From Psococerastis gibbosa (taxonomy: Eukaryota > Arthropoda > Insecta > Psocodea > Psocidae): a DNA stretch of 64,000 nucleotides. The stretch covers positions 31,423,019 to 31,487,018 of the forward strand of contig OZ020491.1 in NCBI GenBank assembly GCA_963971405.1, written 5' to 3'. The notes under the pieces are model-generated. The model was not told the DNA's origin, ran no database searches, and was given only the letters and a program-made list of their open reading frames with translations. The translations under genes were made by a program, and so were the position numbers. Position 1 is the first letter of the stretch. Each line of letters starts with the position of its first letter. Positions 36,047 to 48,227 of this stretch are shown in pieces.

Positions 36047-39000
36047 ACACATTAGTATTTGTCGTATGAAGGTTGTGTCGGGCAGAGTCCAAGTGTGAGT
36101 GTCTACATCCAGAACCAGTCAAAAAGGCCCTCAAATGTGCTTTGCTGTGAACAAGACATTCCAACATACCCCTCCGCTCCTCTATTTGCAGAATTTAACG
36201 TCCCGACACTAGAAACTAACTATATAGAACAAAATCTCATATACAGATACAAAACTTCTTACATAACCTTACACACAAAGCCCGTGACACCAGACTAGCA
36301 GAGGATCGTTGGCTCATAATACCACAATTCAAAACGTCACTATTTCAACCAGGGGGATGTCACTCCATGTAAAAAACTTGATTTATCCAATACGGCCAGC
36401 CTCAGTTCCGCTACCAGAAACGAGAGGCGCTGTCTGTTTCCCGCCAGTATTCAAATTATCCTACTTTTCTTAAATAAATTTTTAAGTGAAAATATTTCCA
36501 AATATTAGCTAATTTAAATGCAACCTCACTGAAATTCAGCTCTACCATCACCTTAACTTATAATTGCAGCAGTGATATTCCATATTGAACTCTGACAATG
36601 CAAAAATTCAATCTTTTCATACACTTATGCATGTTAAGTCTAACACTATTGAATAAAATCTATGTAAAGTAATTTGGTAGACCACGAAAATACGTTTTGA
36701 TGCTTTAATTTTTCTTCTTATCCCCTAAGGGGAAGGTATTCCGGCATTGGCGCTTCTACAGCCATCTAAATGACGGTGCGCGAATGTGAGTTGGTCCACA
36801 CCAGTCAGGATGTTTCTCGGCAGCGTCATCTCCGCTTCTCCTATTTCCTGGTACCACAATCTCCTCATCCTTTTCCAGGGGATGAGTCTCACCTCACCAT
36901 TGAACATGCCGATTCCATAACAGACGCTTTCCGCCTAGCTTGAGTTATTTCGACAAATTTCAAACCCAGCTTTGAACTGGTGGCTCCTTTGCCTGTCTGC
37001 CAGGGTTTCTTCAGCTACCTGAGCTACCCAGCGTAGCAACCTCACCTCCGTCGCATCAGCTAGTAGCCTACCACGTCCATATATCAAGCAGGGCCTAACC
37101 ACTTGCTAATAATTATTTCTAGTCATTTAACTTTTTCAGCATATCTTTCTGTCTACTAATAGCCCTATTCTTGCCATTTCTCAGAATTTGGCATACGCCT
37201 TCTCTTTCCATCATTGATGGAGAAGCCTTAAATTATATACCGACAGCAAGTTAGGGCCTAGGTTACATTTTAACAGTACCTACTTGCTACCTGCTTGGTT
37301 ATTGTAACAAATACAAAGCAAAATAATTAATGAAATCAATATTCAATTGGCCATGCAGCGAATTTGTCGAATAATGGCCGAAATCGAATGGCATGGCGAC
37401 GCATGGCGATTGTTTATTTAATATTTATGTACATTTCGGTCATGCGCATCCGTCAAATAACAAGTCAGTAAGCCACTTTTAAAATTAATATATTTTTATA
37501 TAACCAAAAAATGCAGTTTATATTCGAAAATAATTAGAAAACGTTTTTGAGAATTAATTTGACGTTTTTTTCTTAATATTATCAATAAAATGAACATAAA
37601 TGTCTTACGTAGTGTCACTAGTTCCGCTACCAGAAACGAGACTGCGCTCTTTTGAATAAATTAAGGCGGGCTATGTCACTAGCCCTTCTATCCTATTCTT
37701 ATTCTGTGATTTCAACACTCCCATACTTACATATGTCAATAAAGGTTGGGGGGTTGTCCACCTGACGTCACTGGAGGTGAGGTAAATTCTAGATAGGTCA
37801 GAGCAACACATTACCACACAGCAATACTGGCAGGGCACGCAATGCATTTGAGCATGAATTTTCTATCATTTAAAAAAAAAAAACATTTTTTGTACTAAAC
37901 CAAATACTTTTTTGGGAAAGGAACCTATCCGGTTTCGTTACTCAATTTAATACCTAAAACATACCTGAAGGTAGAAATCATCGAAAGAAAGGTGTCGCAG
38001 AAAAATTATTTTTTAGTCATTTTTCATGAAAATTGAGTTATTTTTATTTTTTTACCCCCAGAAGCAAACTATAAAGGGGCAAGTGACCCCCCGCATTTTA
38101 TCAACATTAACAACTACAATATATGTGAATTTAAAAGAAATCGTTGGAGCCGTTTTGGGGAAATAATTTTTTTAGACGTTTTTTGAAAATAAAACCCCCC
38201 CAAATTGAGTTAGCCCAAAATAAAAAAAAATGGTTCCGAGGTATGATTTTTGTGAACCTACATGCCGAATTTCATCAAAATCGACAGAGACCTTAAAACG
38301 TGTAAATCCGTTGAAATCTCGGAATCGAAAATTTCGACCGTCACAAAGCTTTCCTTATACTACGTATAAATTAGAAACCAAAAAGCCCTAAGTCTGAATC
38401 TATACAAGTCACTTATAAGCAAGCTTATTAAAATTGTCACGCGAAATTACCTGTCATGAATTGCCTTGCTATGAAGTTAACGTTCATTTTATTATATTAG
38501 ATTTTATTTTGTTTTTATAACTTAAATATTAGTGTTATATATTAGGACGGGGACTCCCAAAGGTGAACCACCAATAAAATGTATGCATAAAAATGAAAAA
38601 TCGAATGTAAAAATATAATATATTTATTATATTGTATTCATTGAGGTGTTCGTTAATATTATTCGCGATAGATTTCAACTCCATTCAAACTAACAGTAGG
38701 TAGCTGGTAGACTAGCAGCTTACACCTTTCTACCCCTACTACAGCCACCGACCACAGATCAGCTCCAATCGCCACCAGGTGTTGGTCGCAATAATGCACA
38801 TCACCAATCATAACACTAGCCTTTTCCAACATTCTCACAATTAACTATCAGTTTCAATCTGTAACAACCTTCCTGAGTTCATAAAAAAAATCTACGACAA
38901 AAAACAAAAACAACATTCAACAGTTAACTTAGATTCCATCTGCCCCAAAACCAACTGACAAATGCTACAGCAATAACATAACACCCCCGGATTCAATAGA

Positions 39001-39263
39001 GTGATAAACCTCTGAATTTATAATGCTTGATGATATCATCATAGTCAAGCAGTTTCATTGTTACATAGATCAACATATAGGCCTACTTTAAATATATTAA
39101 GTAAATAAGGGAACAAGATGATTTATTATAGACATTTCATAACCAACGTATAAAAAAGCTAAGGTACAAGAAGCAACAGCGTAAAAAAGTTTTAATTAGA
39201 TGTTAGCATAGGCTACGTTAAAATATAATCGTTATTTAGGGTCAAAATAAAATAAAGTAATAC

Positions 39264-39294
<31 letters not shown>

Positions 39295-39790
39295 TATATA
39301 AGTAATACATATAATTTCAGCTTTTGTATAAATTAACACATACAGTATATACTGAATATATTATTAAAATTTAATTTATTCGTATTAAAGGGGGGCCCAG
39401 CACGGGTGAAATACTTTGGGCCACCCCTAATGCAATGTATAATATTCTCCCTGTAAGTAAGTAAGTCCAGGCAGCGGTTATCAAGCTAATCAGGGAAGTC
39501 TCTTTTACATGGTACAATAATTCTTGTTAGTCGGGCTTAATTTTTTTTTTTTTTATCCGTCACAGATCTATCTCTCCGAGAAAAACACAACAGTTTACAT
39601 ATATCTGCATACCTAAGCTAACCTGTAATGCTGTATATATATATGTAGCCTATTAACTCTTTCCACTTTTTAGTTTTTGTAAACAAAGAATAATATTTTT
39701 ATTGTATACCTCGGTGTTTCCATAAGAATTAGGTAAAGTTTATTTCAATCCAGCCAGGGGTGACCAACGTCAACTGTAACCTTCCCCTGA
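36047..39790. other. Long gene-free stretch with minor repeats
   Basis: No supported gene. A 22-bp direct repeat (AGTTCCGCTACCAGAAACG and three more bases) occurs at 36404 and 37620, and a (TA)n microsatellite at about 39263-39302. A conserved-looking stretch at 36720-36920 reads as a 60-codon minus frame, but I cannot assign it. Confidence 0.45.
39263..39302. repeat. (TA)n microsatellite
   Basis: Almost uninterrupted TA dinucleotides, broken by one CA near 39289. Confidence 0.9.
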
Positions 39791-40139
39791 GGCGGCAATT
39801 CCAGCGGCGAATTTACTTCATTTGTGACTTTTTGTTTGTTTTGTTTGAAGGAGACTGTTATGAAGATACTTAACTTATCAATTATAAACTAAATTATAAT
39901 ATGGTAGAGACTTATTGATGATGTCTGCTACCATATTATAACTTAATTTATAATAGTTAATTATCTACATAATAGTCTCCTTAAAACCAAACAAACAAAA
40001 AATCTCAAATCACAAATTTCTTTCTTTTTCATTCTTTAAAAAAAAAAGGTTAATCGCATACAAACAATTTAATGAATGAATGTATCGATTGATATCTTCA
40101 GTCGCCTCAATGGAGCAAAATCGCCGGTGGAATTGCCGC
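39791..40139. mobile_element. Fold-back MITE with GCGGCAATTCC ends
   Basis: Outer ends GGCGGCAATTCCAGCGGCGA and TCGCCGGTGGAATTGCCGC are inverse to each other. A second, inner inverted pair (from GTTTGAAGGAGACTGTTATG to ATAATAGTCTCCTTAAAACC) surrounds a short centre with ATGGTAG / CTACCAT. No ORF. Confidence 0.75.
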
Positions 40140-41993
40140 TTTATCGTTCTGAAAACATATTGTAAAACTTCTAAATGACGGTTAATAATAGACTCGTTGA
40201 CAATTTTTTAGTACCTTAATATATATACATTTCGTCAAGCAAAAAATTGTATTATTATTAACCTATAAAGCTACCTTATCTAGCATATTTTTATTGTTAC
40301 AATGGGGTTCATTTGTGGCGTCATTTTATAGATGGCAGCACCAGTTGCAATGATATCATAGCGTTGATTTTTCCATAAGCCTCAATACTATTTTAAAATG
40401 ATTTTTAATTACGTATTATTTCAAAGTGATATTTTTCTATGAATCATGGAGAATATATATAGGCTATTAAATTATATGCAGCGAATTAAGGTCCAGCCAT
40501 AGTAAAAATATAAAAAGAATTAATTAGATGCTAAGAGCTTAGTTTTCGCATGCAAACGGCGGCCATTTTGAATAATACGGATATCGGTTTGTCGTCAGCG
40601 AACCTAGTGACCAAAACTGTCCCTACAGAACCTCATTGTCAAGTAGCCTATTAGCCTATTAGGTCCAGTGCACGGTATTCTCTGAGAAAAGTATAATACA
40701 TTACAATAATAATACAATACATAATTTAGATTGTGAACTTGAATAAACCTTGATGTGTGAATGACCTTTTAGTAACCAGGTTACATCATTGAAAAACCTA
40801 GTTTCATACGCTAATAAGCATTATACAAAATCAATGAACTCAAATTTGTAGGGCAATACAAATTTATATTTAAGGGCAGTGTTTCGATTTTGGGAAACTT
40901 AGCAACTCCATGCACACCAACGCCCCAAAAAATTAAACTCTTTCATCAGTGTTGTCAGTTTCAGCGAAGTTCAAAACCGGACAAGAGCCCGAAAGTAATT
41001 TTACCTGTATAAATTTTTTTCTGAAGCTCCAATAATAATTACTATCAATTTTACGAAACTTGAATTTTCTGTATGTTTTTCAAATGAAGTGACTAAAATC
41101 AAAATTGCAACGTTAATGGAAAACATTTGAAATTTTGCGTTATTAATTATTTATTAATTTGATAATAAATTTTATTCATTTTTGGGTAGGTCAATGCATT
41201 GTCCGGTTCGTCAACAAATTTTCAGCCGGACAAACCATTGAAAAACCCAAGCCCAAGTTTTTTTTTCAGGGGTGCTGTGGCGACTGTGATCCTTCCTATC
41301 TGGTGTAAATTTCTTGAGAATTCAATTGTTCTAGTGTATTCCTTAGAGGTTATTTTGTGTTACTCGTATATAGCCTATGATAGCATAGACAATTTATTAG
41401 AGGTTTTAACTTCGGTGCGAACACAGGCATAATAATATTTCGCGGATATGCGGAATAAATCGTTTTTAACCCAAAGAGGGGGCCCGGCGGAAAAATTTGA
41501 AAATATAAGTGCAAAATAGCGGGATTTTACGCATTTTAACAGCAGTAAAGTATGGATTTTACAAAGCTTACAAAAGAAATCTTCGTCATAAAAATAATAT
41601 TGCATTTAACTGGAAAAGGACTTACGTACAGTGCAGTTACTGACCTAACACTTACTGACTACTGTAGCGGATAATCCACAGTCCATGACCATTAGTTAAG
41701 CCCAGGGGATAGTTCCGAGGGGTGGAGCGAGGCCTGACCAGGTACTCTTATGAATGGGGGTTGCGTGACCTTGTTTGGCTTTGTATTGTGTGCAGACTGC
41801 TGAGTGCAGACCCCACAATACCATTTTAAATATTACCGCCGGAGGCCAAATTTTAAATTGAACGTGATTGCAAGAAAAACAAGCAGCTACCCCCCCCCCC
41901 TACCCCTCCCCTGTATCCATCCTTGCTCTATGGATAGAGCCCGAGTTAAATAGGAAGGGAAGGGCTTTTATCAAGCAGACCTCCAGCTATAGT
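40140..41993. other. Gene-free stretch
   Basis: No supported gene. The 77-codon frame at 41199 begins at TTG and has no recognisable content. A C-rich run is at about 41890-41915. Confidence 0.4.
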
Positions 41994-42206
41994 TAAATAA
42001 ATAAATAAGGACTTTATGTTCTATTACTAAGCCAACCTAGCGGAGTTAGGGCTATAAAGCCCTCTCTTACACTCAACTAGGATGGCCTGGGACCGCCTGC
42101 TTTGCATGCCTTCCGAAGCATATGGCCAGAAAATGTAGGAAGTGTAGGACTCGAACCAACAACCTTTCGGGTGAAAGTCAGAGTCCGTACCACTACTTTA
42201 CATGTC
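41994..42206 (-). mobile_element. Second copy of the tRNA-derived SINE
   Basis: Reverse-orientation copy of the SINE at 11341-11554: tail (TAAA)n at the left, body GAGTTAGGGCTATAAAGCCC, B box as GGACTCGAACC, and head ending CATGTC. About one difference per ten bases from the first copy. No target duplication is clear. Confidence 0.85.
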
Positions 42207-42235
42207 CTGTTTGTATCAGACAGCACATGACTATG

Positions 42236-42400
42236 ACATAAAAAACCTATTAGCACACTTTCCTGACCAAACAATGTCCTCAGATTAGTTAAAAATTCTT
42301 AAACGTATCTGTGCTACCGTGCAATCAATGGGTCCGCGGAAAGAGATAATAAACTTGGACTTCAAGAAGTAGAATTTGACATACTAGTAGAAGAAGAAAC
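42236..42400 (+). pseudogene. Fragment of a mononegavirus-like L gene (pre-motif A and A)
   Basis: A short broken frame shows FPDQTMSSD, LKRICATV and then NLDFKK followed by a TAG where the neighbouring copy has a Trp codon (42370-42372). It precedes and partly duplicates the better copy at 42420-43211. It is an endogenous viral element of the polymerase gene, clearly dead. Confidence 0.7.
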
Positions 42401-42419
42401 CGCACTGAAAGGAATATTT

Positions 42420-43211
42420 ATGTTTAGATATCTTGTTTGCGATCATTTTTATACCAATTTCAAATCCAGATCACCTCCTCTCTACACATTTTGGAAAAAG
42501 CAGATATGGCCCGACAAAGTCCAAATTAGACAAATGGGGTACAAAGTTATTAAGGATGTGAAGCTTTTAAATGAGTTTTCCTTCAATTTTAGTGAAGTCA
42601 CCCCCGAACTTTTGAAGGATACCACTCTAGCAAGCCCTAGACAGAATTGGGCGGCCAAATTTGATCCGTGTGCGTTCCAGCGGTTGTACCAAAAACCACG
42701 GCCTTCGCTCAATAGGGAAGAAAAACGGACACATTATTTGTTATCAACGGAAGAGAATGCAACATACCGAAAAGTCATGGAGTGCGACCTCGGTTATCCC
42801 AGACACAACGTTGATGGAATTGCTGTAACCTGCAGGAAGGAGCAGAAGGTAAAGGGTATCAAACAAACCGCTCACCAACGCCTTCTCCAGACGGCTATGG
42901 AAAACAATATAAATTCATTCATCTTTAAATACATGCCAGATCAAACAATGTCAGATAGTGAACTAGAACTGACTAAGCGAATCTGCGCAGCTGTAAAAGG
43001 CCCAACTCTCCTGATGGAGATTCTCAGTTTGGACTTTAGCAAGTGGAATCTCACTTTCAGGCATTTCCTTGTTGCATTATTTGGTGCAGAGATTGATACT
43101 GTGCTCCAACTAAATGTAGAATTTGATAACAGAGAGTGTGTGAACAACGCTCTCTGCGCAAAACTGCTGTTATCCACGACTACCGGAATATTACCCCTGA
43201 AGGCGCTGTAG
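42420..43211 (+). pseudogene. Endogenous mononegavirus-like L polymerase fragment
   Basis: A 263-codon open piece of an RNA-virus L protein (RNA-dependent RNA polymerase). Visible segments in L order are PPLYTFWKKQIWPDKVQ, NFSEVTPELLKD, a KPRPSLNREE loop, TCRKEQKVKGI, MPDQTMSDSELELTKRIC, and RdRp motif A as LSLDFSKWN (43029-43049). I judge it closest to rhabdovirus-like L by eye. Motifs B and C are absent here but occur at 49.7 and 54.8 kb. Only this stretch is open; everything downstream is unrelated or decayed. A virus-derived genomic fossil of minus-strand RNA origin. Confidence 0.85.
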
Positions 43212-44096
43212 TGGTTGATGACCACATAGCGTCCTGGTTGGTCAGCACAGGAGTCGGCATTGGGAAAAGGAAAACTGACTGCCCATTGTAGCTAAACAGT
43301 CCACATCCCAACTTGTCGGTGAATGACATGAAATTTCATGTATTCCCACACAAACCAAGGAAACCATGAATTCTACAGCCGGGTTCTGAAAGCGTTTCAC
43401 GCACTCATGGAAAACCAATCACTTCGAGGCGACGCAACATGTAGGGACTATAAAAAAATTCGAATACCAGCTCCTGGTTCTCAGAACCTTTGAAAACGAA
43501 AGAATAAAGACGGTTGGAAAACCGAAGTTACCGAAGGTATAATGCCACTGGTTATCACGTCAGATGAAGCAAGCCAAGTTGGATGAAAAGATGACGACAG
43601 TTCTGAAGCTGGCGCTTATAATAATTTGAGTTTTGATTCAGTTTGGTAATTTTTTTACAATTTTTTTCAAATTACTAGATTCTCGTCAGTTGTATGAAAA
43701 AAGTAGATACAATTTATAATCCAGAATAATTTAGGACAAAACGTAAATATTTCTTACACAACTTCATTTCTTCAAAGCATGGTGGGGTAAGATTTATATT
43801 GACTTGTCGGGCACCGACAATCAGCTGAGACACCTGAGAGATACAATCTATATTGCAGTATTGGGAATGAATTATAATTATTTTGAGTAATAAAAAATCG
43901 GTCATACCGCTACGTGATGTCACTGATGTCTGCGATTGTTTTGATCCTCTCCACTGCGCGCGCAACTGGTTATGGCGCGAAAATTCAAACTGTCCTCACG
44001 CATATGATATAATAGTTCAATTGTGAACATAATGATAATAATATTTCTCCATACCGCCCACCTTGAAATCTATTTCAACTTCTAAGGGACGGCGGC
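43212..44096. other. Gap after the L fragment
   Basis: No gene. Broken frames at about 43340-43470 may be old retroelement or viral coding sequence, but I could not assign them. Confidence 0.35.
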
Positions 44097-44540
44097 CTAT
44101 TCCTCCATAGGTATAACGACCAGCTTATTGACAGGTCGAATAAGTTGACGACCGCGACTACGAACACGTACGACGCGAACGACCGAGTCAACTGGATTCT
44201 GAAATGCTTCTTCTACAATGCCAATAGGCCACGATAATGGGGCAGCGTCCATTTCTGTGACATACACCAAATCACCGGGTATCAGTTCGTGAAGATACGA
44301 CACTGACCACGCAAGCCAGAAGGCTTGAGACATCTGCTGAACTCTTCTCCAACGCTCCCTGATATTGACGTCATCATCAAACGTTTGTTCGGGCGGTGTC
44401 ATCATTTCTTCAACGGCGGTAGTAGTACTGCAGGAAATGGAAGTCAGAGGTTTGGCGATGCGAGGGACTCCCTCCTTTGGCGATGGAGGCGACGGGGCGA
44501 GAGCTGATCGGCCTGACCCAGCACGACATAAGTCAATCAA
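44097..44540 (-). pseudogene. BEL/Pao retrotransposon remnant, C-terminal pol (DUF5641-like)
   Basis: Minus frame of 147 codons, no ATG at its head. The segment RERWRRVQQMSQAFWLAWSV, SYLHELIPGDLVYV, PLSWPIGIVEEAF and VRVVRVRSRGRQLIRPVNKL is the C-terminal domain following the integrase in BEL/Pao elements; the usual spacer between SYLHEL and GDLVYV is shortened. The rest of pol is absent. A second copy with a small deletion lies at 55045-55470 in the duplicated segment. Confidence 0.82.
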
Positions 44541-44836
44541 TCAATTATATTAATAATTGATTAATAAATTTTTTGCGCATGGACGTGGGTACATTCCAGT
44601 TTATTTCCTTGCCCATCCGCTACGTAGAAAAAAGAACCAAGTAGTAAGCAGGAAATAAATCACTGTTACACGAACTGTATGACGATTTATCCCACTGAGC
44701 ATGCCATGAAAGTACATGCTAGTGCCATGCATATAAATGCGGAATTGATTCGGCAACTGCGTGCATAGAAATAACGAATCGCAATGATTTCAGGTATGTA
44801 ATATATTTCCATAATAATAATAATTTACGAAGTAAG

Positions 44837-44844
44837 CTTGGTGC
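44837..44844 (+). repeat. 8-bp target site duplication, left of hAT
   Basis: CTTGGTGC, repeated at 47704-47711 right of the element. Copy B has a single CTTGGTGC at the matching place (about 55779-55786). Confidence 0.95.
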
Positions 44845-44848
44845 TAGA

Positions 44849-44960
44849 GAATAAAATCCCGGGATCCCGAATCCCGAAATCCCGGGATCCCGGCCAATTT
44901 TCGATCCCGAAATCCCGGGATTTTCAACAGGACAATCCCGGGATTTTCGGGATTGCTAAA
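44849..44960. promoter_or_regulatory. Left subterminal CCCGGG palindrome cluster
   Basis: At least five ATCCCGGGAT or ATCCCGAAATCCC-type repeats. By analogy with hAT elements these are probably transposase-binding sites. The matching right cluster is at about 47610-47695. Confidence 0.6.
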
Positions 44961-45216
44961 AATGCAGAAAAACACAATGGCAGAAATCATTTTATGTGTA
45001 TTTATACAAAAAATACGAAAGATCACGTACAAATCGTACAATACACCATTAGTACCATGTATACGTGACTTTTGGCTGCTTTCGCACTTTTGCAGTGTCA
45101 GCGATTCGGCAGGTCAACAGGTGCGCCTGCGTCTGCCTGCATTCATTCTCTTTCATTTTCATTTAGTGTAGTTGTTGATTTAGTGCTGTGAGGACGATCA
45201 CGATAACGATATCAAT

Positions 45217-47475
45217 ATGGTAAGTAAAATATTCAAACACTTATTGGTTTTATTAAGCGTTCGGTTGTTTTGCCTCTGATCTGCATCTGCATCGTTAGAG
45301 TCTGGAGTTGTATAAGTATCATCTTAGGTCCGGACTCCGGAACGACACCTACCACTTAGCCCCTAACCTATTATCTATAATTATTGTCTTTTATAAGATT
45401 TAAAAAGTTTCTTTCGGAGCTACTGGAGAACTGAGTAAGTAGTATGTTTAACAATCATGTAAGGTGGATGTTGCATTGTTGCATTAATTAATTTTTTTTT
45501 TTAGAGTCAACCCAATCCTTCGTTTATTAAACACAAGAGAGATGCGGATCCATTGTCTCCATGGAGTCATTTCTTGATAGCTGCAGACGGCAAAAGTGCC
45601 CAGTGCAAAACTTGTAAGAGTATTCTCAAGACTCTTGGAGGATCTACGAAAGGCCTCCATGTACACTTAGAGGCAAAACATAAATTAAATCTAAAAAAAC
45701 AAGACGGCGGCTCGGCCGCACCAGCAACAGCTTCCCCTTCTACATCAAGCAAGCGTCAAAAAATCAGCGATTACATGTTGCCAGCACTAGACGATGGAAG
45801 TATAGAAGCTGTTTTAGCTAGAATGACAGCGCTTGACGGTATGCCCTTCAGGATTTTCGTTACATCTAAGGACTTGCGCAATTTGTTCCTGGCAAAGGGC
45901 TTTTCAAACTTGCCTAAATCTGAACCTACTATTAGAAGCAAAGTAATGAGCTACAGTTTGGTTGTGCGATCCAAAATAAAAGCCGAGCTGACACACCATA
46001 AGGCAATGGGACAACGCTTCAGTTTAACATTCGACGAGTGGACCTCTTCTGGAAACAAACGATTTATGAATGTCAACATTCATACTGGAGAGAAATCGTG
46101 GAGTTTGGGTTTAGTTAGGATTAAAGTTTCCCTAACTGCTGAAAACTGTCTGATACTTTTAGAAAGTCGCTTAGACTTATTTGGAATCTCTCTTAAGAAA
46201 GACGTGGTGGCCATCGTGACCGACGGTCCAAATGTTATGCTGAAGGTCGGGAGGTTGGTTGAAGCTGAGCATCAAGTTTGTTTTGCTCATGGTGTTCATT
46301 TAGCAGTTTTAGATGTTTTATACGGAAGGAAGTCGACAGAAACGACGCCACCTGCGTTGGCCGATTCGAATGAAAGTAGTGAGGACGAAGACGATGGTGA
46401 TGGTACGGACGGGCAATTTATTATTGACGATACGGTGCAAGAACCTTCGATGACTAAATTGACAACTTTTCGGAACATTAAAGAAGTAATTTGTAAGGTC
46501 AGGAAAGTTGTGAAATATTTTAAAAAATCGCCTTTAAAGGTAGACACAATATTGGAAGCGTATGTGATTGCAGAACACGGAGCCCCCCTGAGTTTACTGC
46601 TGGACTGTAAAACAAGATGGAACAGCCTTTTTACAATGCTTGAACGATTCATCAAACTGAAGTCTAGCATCCAAAAGGCCTTAATCGACTTAAAACATCC
46701 ATTTAAATTGGAGGAATCTGATTTTGATGTAATTGCAGAGGTGGTAGAGGTCCTGTTGCCCGTGAAGTTGACAGTTGAAGCTTTCTGTCGTTCGGACGCA
46801 AATTTATTCACCGCAGATGTGGCTCTTATTTTTCTGTTCAAAAAGTTAAGGAAATTAAACACGGCCTTTGCAACTGCAATGACTGAATCCTTAGTGGAAC
46901 GGGTTACAGAACGGCGGCGAAACGATCTATCTGGAGTGCTGGCATACTTACAAAACCCAGCAGCAAATGAACCTGAGGCTGATGAAGTGGGCCAAAAAGT
47001 AGTTGCCCTTTTTGCTCAACCAACAAAAGCCACCATCAGAAAAGTAATAATGTCTCTCGTGAAAAGAGTTGGTCTTTCAAACACAGAAGACGATCCGGTA
47101 CCTCATATGGTTGGTAAGGATCCCCAAGCCATACCCAAACCCAACCCTGTTCCGGTTTCAAATAAGGTAACCATGAAAAATGAGCTGGAGGAGGCAATCA
47201 AACAGAGCCTCCTTCCCATGAAGGAAGATTACTCATGCGACCTCTTAAAAACTATAAAAAAAGAAATGAACATATATGATGGCGGGCAACAACCCCGAGG
47301 AACAAATTTACAGAAAGCGTTTATTTGGCTGAAGACCATCCCTCCAACATCAATCGAGCCCGAGAGGGCTTTCTCGGCGGCGGCATACATAGGCACAAAA
47401 ATAAGGAGCCGTTTAAATGATGAAACACTAGACGTTCTATTATTTTTAAGAATCAACTTGCGGCAAAACGTGTAG
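45217..47475 (+). CDS. hAT transposase with BED zinc finger, two exons
   Basis: Exon 1 is just the ATG (45217-45219), followed by GTAAGT. The intron 45220-45504 ends in a T-rich tract and TTAG. Exon 2 opens at AGT and runs to 47475, giving about 657 residues; the open frame alone starts at no ATG. A BED finger (FLIAADGKSAQCKTCKSIL, then HVHLEAKH) lies near the N-terminus. The catalytic core shows LTFDEWTSSGN and AIVTDGPNVM. The hAT dimerisation region LKTIPPTSIEPERAFSAAAY and RSRLNDETLDVLLFLRIN is at the C-terminus. It would cut and paste the element. The exon model is inferred. Confidence 0.88.
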
Positions 47476-47609
47476 AAAGGGTATGTTTAATTTTCGACAT
47501 TAAATTTTTTGTTCAAGTTCAAGTTAATTATTTTTTTGTTGCAAAAAACACCTGTGAAATATGGCACTTTGTGTTTAAAGAGTAAAGACATACATGGTAG
47601 ATAAATACA

Positions 47610-47695
47610 TAATCCCGTTTCGGGATCCCGGGATCCCGGGATTGAGTCTAGCCAATCCCGGAATCCCGGGATTGGAAAAACCGTCCCGGGATTTT
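47610..47695. promoter_or_regulatory. Right subterminal CCCGGG palindrome cluster
   Basis: Repeated GGGATCCCGGGATCCCGGGA and AATCCCGGAATCCCGGGATT type sequences mirroring the left end. Probable transposase-binding sites. Confidence 0.6.
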
Positions 47696-47937
47696 ATTCT
47701 CTACTTGGTGCTCACTTGTGTTGTATCTAATAACAACCCCATTATTGTTAAATACCCTTGAACAGGAAGCACTGAGCTATGCTTTCCCTTAAATTGTGCA
47801 AGTTGTTTACTGATTTATTTTGCTTGGGTTTCACAGAATGATTCGGATTCAAGTTGGGGGGCTCTCCCCTCGATGAATTCAAGCGAGTCGTCGCTGGAGC
47901 GCCGGGAAAGGAGCTCACTAGCCGAAGACCGGCATTT

Positions 47938-48170
47938 TCAATGGGTTACTAAAAATGAACTTCGACTGCACTGTCGATTTGCCAATGACACAATTTTATA
48001 CATTCACGGACCAACTTGGGTAGATGTTCACGAAAAGGCTGCATCCACCCTTTCGAAAGTCAAGAACTGGCTGGACGAAAACCAGTTGACCTTGAACATA
48101 GCAAATCAGAATTTATGACGTTCAGTGCCACGTCAAAAAGAAAAGAAATCCTTTGCCAAGGAGGTAACCA
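47938..48170 (+). pseudogene. Non-LTR reverse transcriptase fragment
   Basis: It reads FQWVTKNELRLHCRFANDT and then ILYIHGPTW, VKNWLDENQLTLNI and, after a small frame change, KSEFMTFSATSK. This matches the RT catalytic box region (normally ADD, here AND, so inactive) and its downstream helix. A copy is at 57047-57279, and a more decayed one at 53860-53960 (and 62968-63068). Confidence 0.75.
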
Positions 48171-48227
48171 GGATGTGTTTTCAGATTATGGAAATCTTTT
48201 TGAAATTGAGAGAGTCGCTCACTAAGG

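Larger units (their letters stand above)
44845..47703 (+). mobile_element. hAT transposon, apparently complete
   Basis: 2859 bp with perfect 20-bp inverted ends TAGAGAATAAAATCCCGGGA and 8-bp target duplications CTTGGTGC. Subterminal regions are packed with ATCCCGGGAT-type palindromes. The single gene for transposase is open. All parts needed for mobility seem present. Confidence 0.95.

Noticed and set aside
42077..42274. 65-codon minus-strand ORF
   Set aside because: It lies wholly inside the second SINE copy.
47938..48120. Host gene encoded by the short frame containing FANDTILYI
   Set aside because: It matches a non-LTR RT catalytic-box region with a mutated ADD and occurs in several decayed copies.
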